Shown here: positions 62,975 to 64,000 of the stretch, in pieces
Layout of the letters: every line of letters begins with the position of its first letter
Position numbering within the stretch: the first letter of the stretch is position 1
Source: Salegentibacter sp.
GTDB lineage: Bacteria > Bacteroidota > Bacteroidia > Flavobacteriales > Flavobacteriaceae
Assembly (NCBI GenBank): GCA_017795085.1
Contig: CP051246.1
Span: 994,514-1,058,513 of the forward strand
Reading direction: 5' to 3'
Length of the DNA stretch: 64,000 nt
Notes under the pieces: generated by a model
Database searches by the model: none
Told to the model about the DNA's origin: nothing
What the model saw: the letters and a program-made list of their open reading frames with translations, nothing else
Position numbers and translations under genes: made by a program

Positions 62975-64000
62975 ATGAATGTCCTGAAATTTGGAGGATC
63001 ATCTCTTGCTACACCCGAACGCATTAAACTGGTAGCGAATACCGTAGAAAAACATCTGGAAGATAATAGCACTATCGCAGTATTTTCTGCTTTTGGCGGG
63101 GTTACCAACGATTTACTTAAAATGGCCGAATTGGCGGCTAAAGAAGACCTTTCCTATAAAGATATTTTGGAAGCCAACGAAAAGCGTCATCTTGATGCGG
63201 TGCGTGAACTTATTCCGGTTAATGATCAGAGTGCTGTTTTAAGCAAAGTAAAAACCGAATTCAATCGTCTGGAAACCCTATATGAGGGTGTTTATTTACT
63301 GAATGAACTTTCTAATAAAACCAAACACGTGGTTTCCGGTTTTGGTGAGGTTTTATCTTCAACGATTATAACGGCCTATTTTAAAAGCAAAAATGTAAAT
63401 ACTGAGTTTGTGGATGCCCGGGAACTTATAGTATGCCGCAATAACAACGAAAAGGTACAGGTAAATTATGTGGAGACCAATACCAATATTGAGCGTTATT
63501 TTGCTGAAAAATCCGAAGGACTTTTTGTCGTTCCGGGATTTGTAGCTAAAAATGATGAAGGAGTACCAAGTACCCTTGGCCGCGGTGGATCCGATTTTAC
63601 TGCTGCTATTTTTGCCGGTGCCCTTAGCGCTAAAAAAGTATGGATTTATACCGATGTAAATGGGATGTATACCGCAAATCCTGGTATAGTACCACAGGCT
63701 TATTCCCTGGAAAAAATCTCTTATGAAGAGGCGATGGAACTTTCTCATTTTGGAGCAAAAGTTTTATACCCGCCAACGCTTCAGCCACTGTTAGACAAGA
63801 AAATTAAAATCCATATAAAAGACACCTTTAATCCTGAGGCACCGGGAACTTTAATTTCAAAATCCAGCAAGGAAAATTTCCGTTGGGTTACCGGAATTAC
63901 TCATATAGATTCTGTAAAACTGCTGAATATTGAAGGTAGCGGAATGGTAGGCATTCCCGGGTTTTCCAAACGTTTTTTTGAAGTTTTGTATCAGGAAAAT
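62975..64000 (+). CDS. thrA: Aspartate kinase / homoserine dehydrogenase (ThrA-type), N-terminal part
   Basis: The frame is open from ATG 62975 to the window end (342 codons). MNVLKFGGSSLATPERI is the aspartate kinase N terminus; GFGEVLSSTI, VVPGFVAKND, TLGRGGSDFTAA and YTDVNGMYTANP follow in order, then the start of the ACT regulatory region (VTGITHIDSVKLLNIEGSGMVGIPG). The extent after the kinase and the ThrA-like GMVGIPG segment suggest the bifunctional form, but the homoserine dehydrogenase half is outside the window. It phosphorylates aspartate in the pathway to threonine, methionine and lysine. The leader upstream implies Thr/Ile attenuation. Confidence 0.9.
   Translation, partial: MNVLKFGGSSLATPERIKLVANTVEKHLEDNSTIAVFSAFGGVTNDLLKMAELAAKEDLSYKDILEANEKRHLDAVRELIPVNDQSAVLSKVKTEFNRLETLYEGVYLLNELSNKTKHVVSGFGEVLSSTIITAYFKSKNVNTEFVDARELIVCRNNNEKVQVNYVETNTNIERYFAEKSEGLFVVPGFVAKNDEGVPSTLGRGGSDFTAAIFAGALSAKKVWIYTDVNGMYTANPGIVPQAYSLEKISYEEAMELSHFGAKVLYPPTLQPLLDKKIKIHIKDTFNPEAPGTLISKSSKENFRWVTGITHIDSVKLLNIEGSGMVGIPGFSKRFFEVLYQEN

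Overview
The window reads as a chromosomal segment of a marine-type member of the Bacteroidota, family Flavobacteriaceae (a Gramella/Zunongwangia/Salegentibacter-like genome). This rests on protein styles typical of the family (DUF2891, DUF2911, DUF4199 and DUF6122 proteins, GH95 fucosidase, alginate-export porin), low GC, several exact TAnnTTTG promoter boxes, frequent TTG/GTG starts and weak ribosome-binding sites. I see no rRNA, tRNA, CRISPR array or prophage. All identifications are by eye; no database search was run.

Layout. 1-2825: end of gapA, a BadF-type sugar kinase and a decayed comM/yifB gene. 2998-7810: a DUF2891 lipoprotein, an Nramp-like transporter without the usual metal-binding motifs, and pxpABC (5-oxoprolinase). 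8312-10809: four tightly packed genes (small unknown, 7-TM protein, histidine kinase, LuxR-type regulator) with a terminator-like hairpin inside the 7-TM gene. 10831-16600 (minus): ABC ATPase, methyltransferase and the SbcCD nuclease. 16673-18017: a VanX-like dipeptidase and, upstream of it, an orphan TPP riboswitch with its own terminator. 18018-26882: App1-type phosphatase, fatty acid hydroxylase, deoxynucleoside kinase, a DUF302 pseudogene, DUF6122, DUF202, an SLC13 permease and a large beta-propeller/amidohydrolase fusion. 27000-39470: mostly single housekeeping or accessory enzymes (two DinB proteins, threonine dehydratase, acyl-CoA dehydrogenase, M28 peptidase, MATE, PAP2, MeaB, Ohr). 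39650-41330: an IS110-family element with a frameshifted transposase and a long noncoding end.

41362-43934 is a coupled ECF sigma / putative anti-sigma / exported protein operon; the last protein carries four exact 11-residue repeats. 44138-49460 holds an M23 peptidase, DUF4199 protein, alginate-export-type porin and GH95 fucosidase. 49678-59482 is the edge of a surface-polysaccharide locus: UDP-GlcNAc 4-epimerase, two UDP-sugar dehydrogenases, a sulfate-activation set (cysQ, a duplicated DUF2061 protein, cysC, cysD, cysN) and a CpsB-like phosphatase. As no PAPS reductase is present, the PAPS made here may serve polysaccharide sulfation (inference). 60009-62638 is a VWA/MoxR-type ATPase pair. 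The window ends in thrA, preceded by a previously unlisted 31-codon Thr/Ile-rich leader peptide with an overlapping terminator hairpin, that is, a candidate attenuator.

Between genes lie several interspersed repeats: an approximately 80-bp family (four copies seen), a 150-bp imperfect palindrome with 15-bp inverted ends, and a short inverted repeat element.
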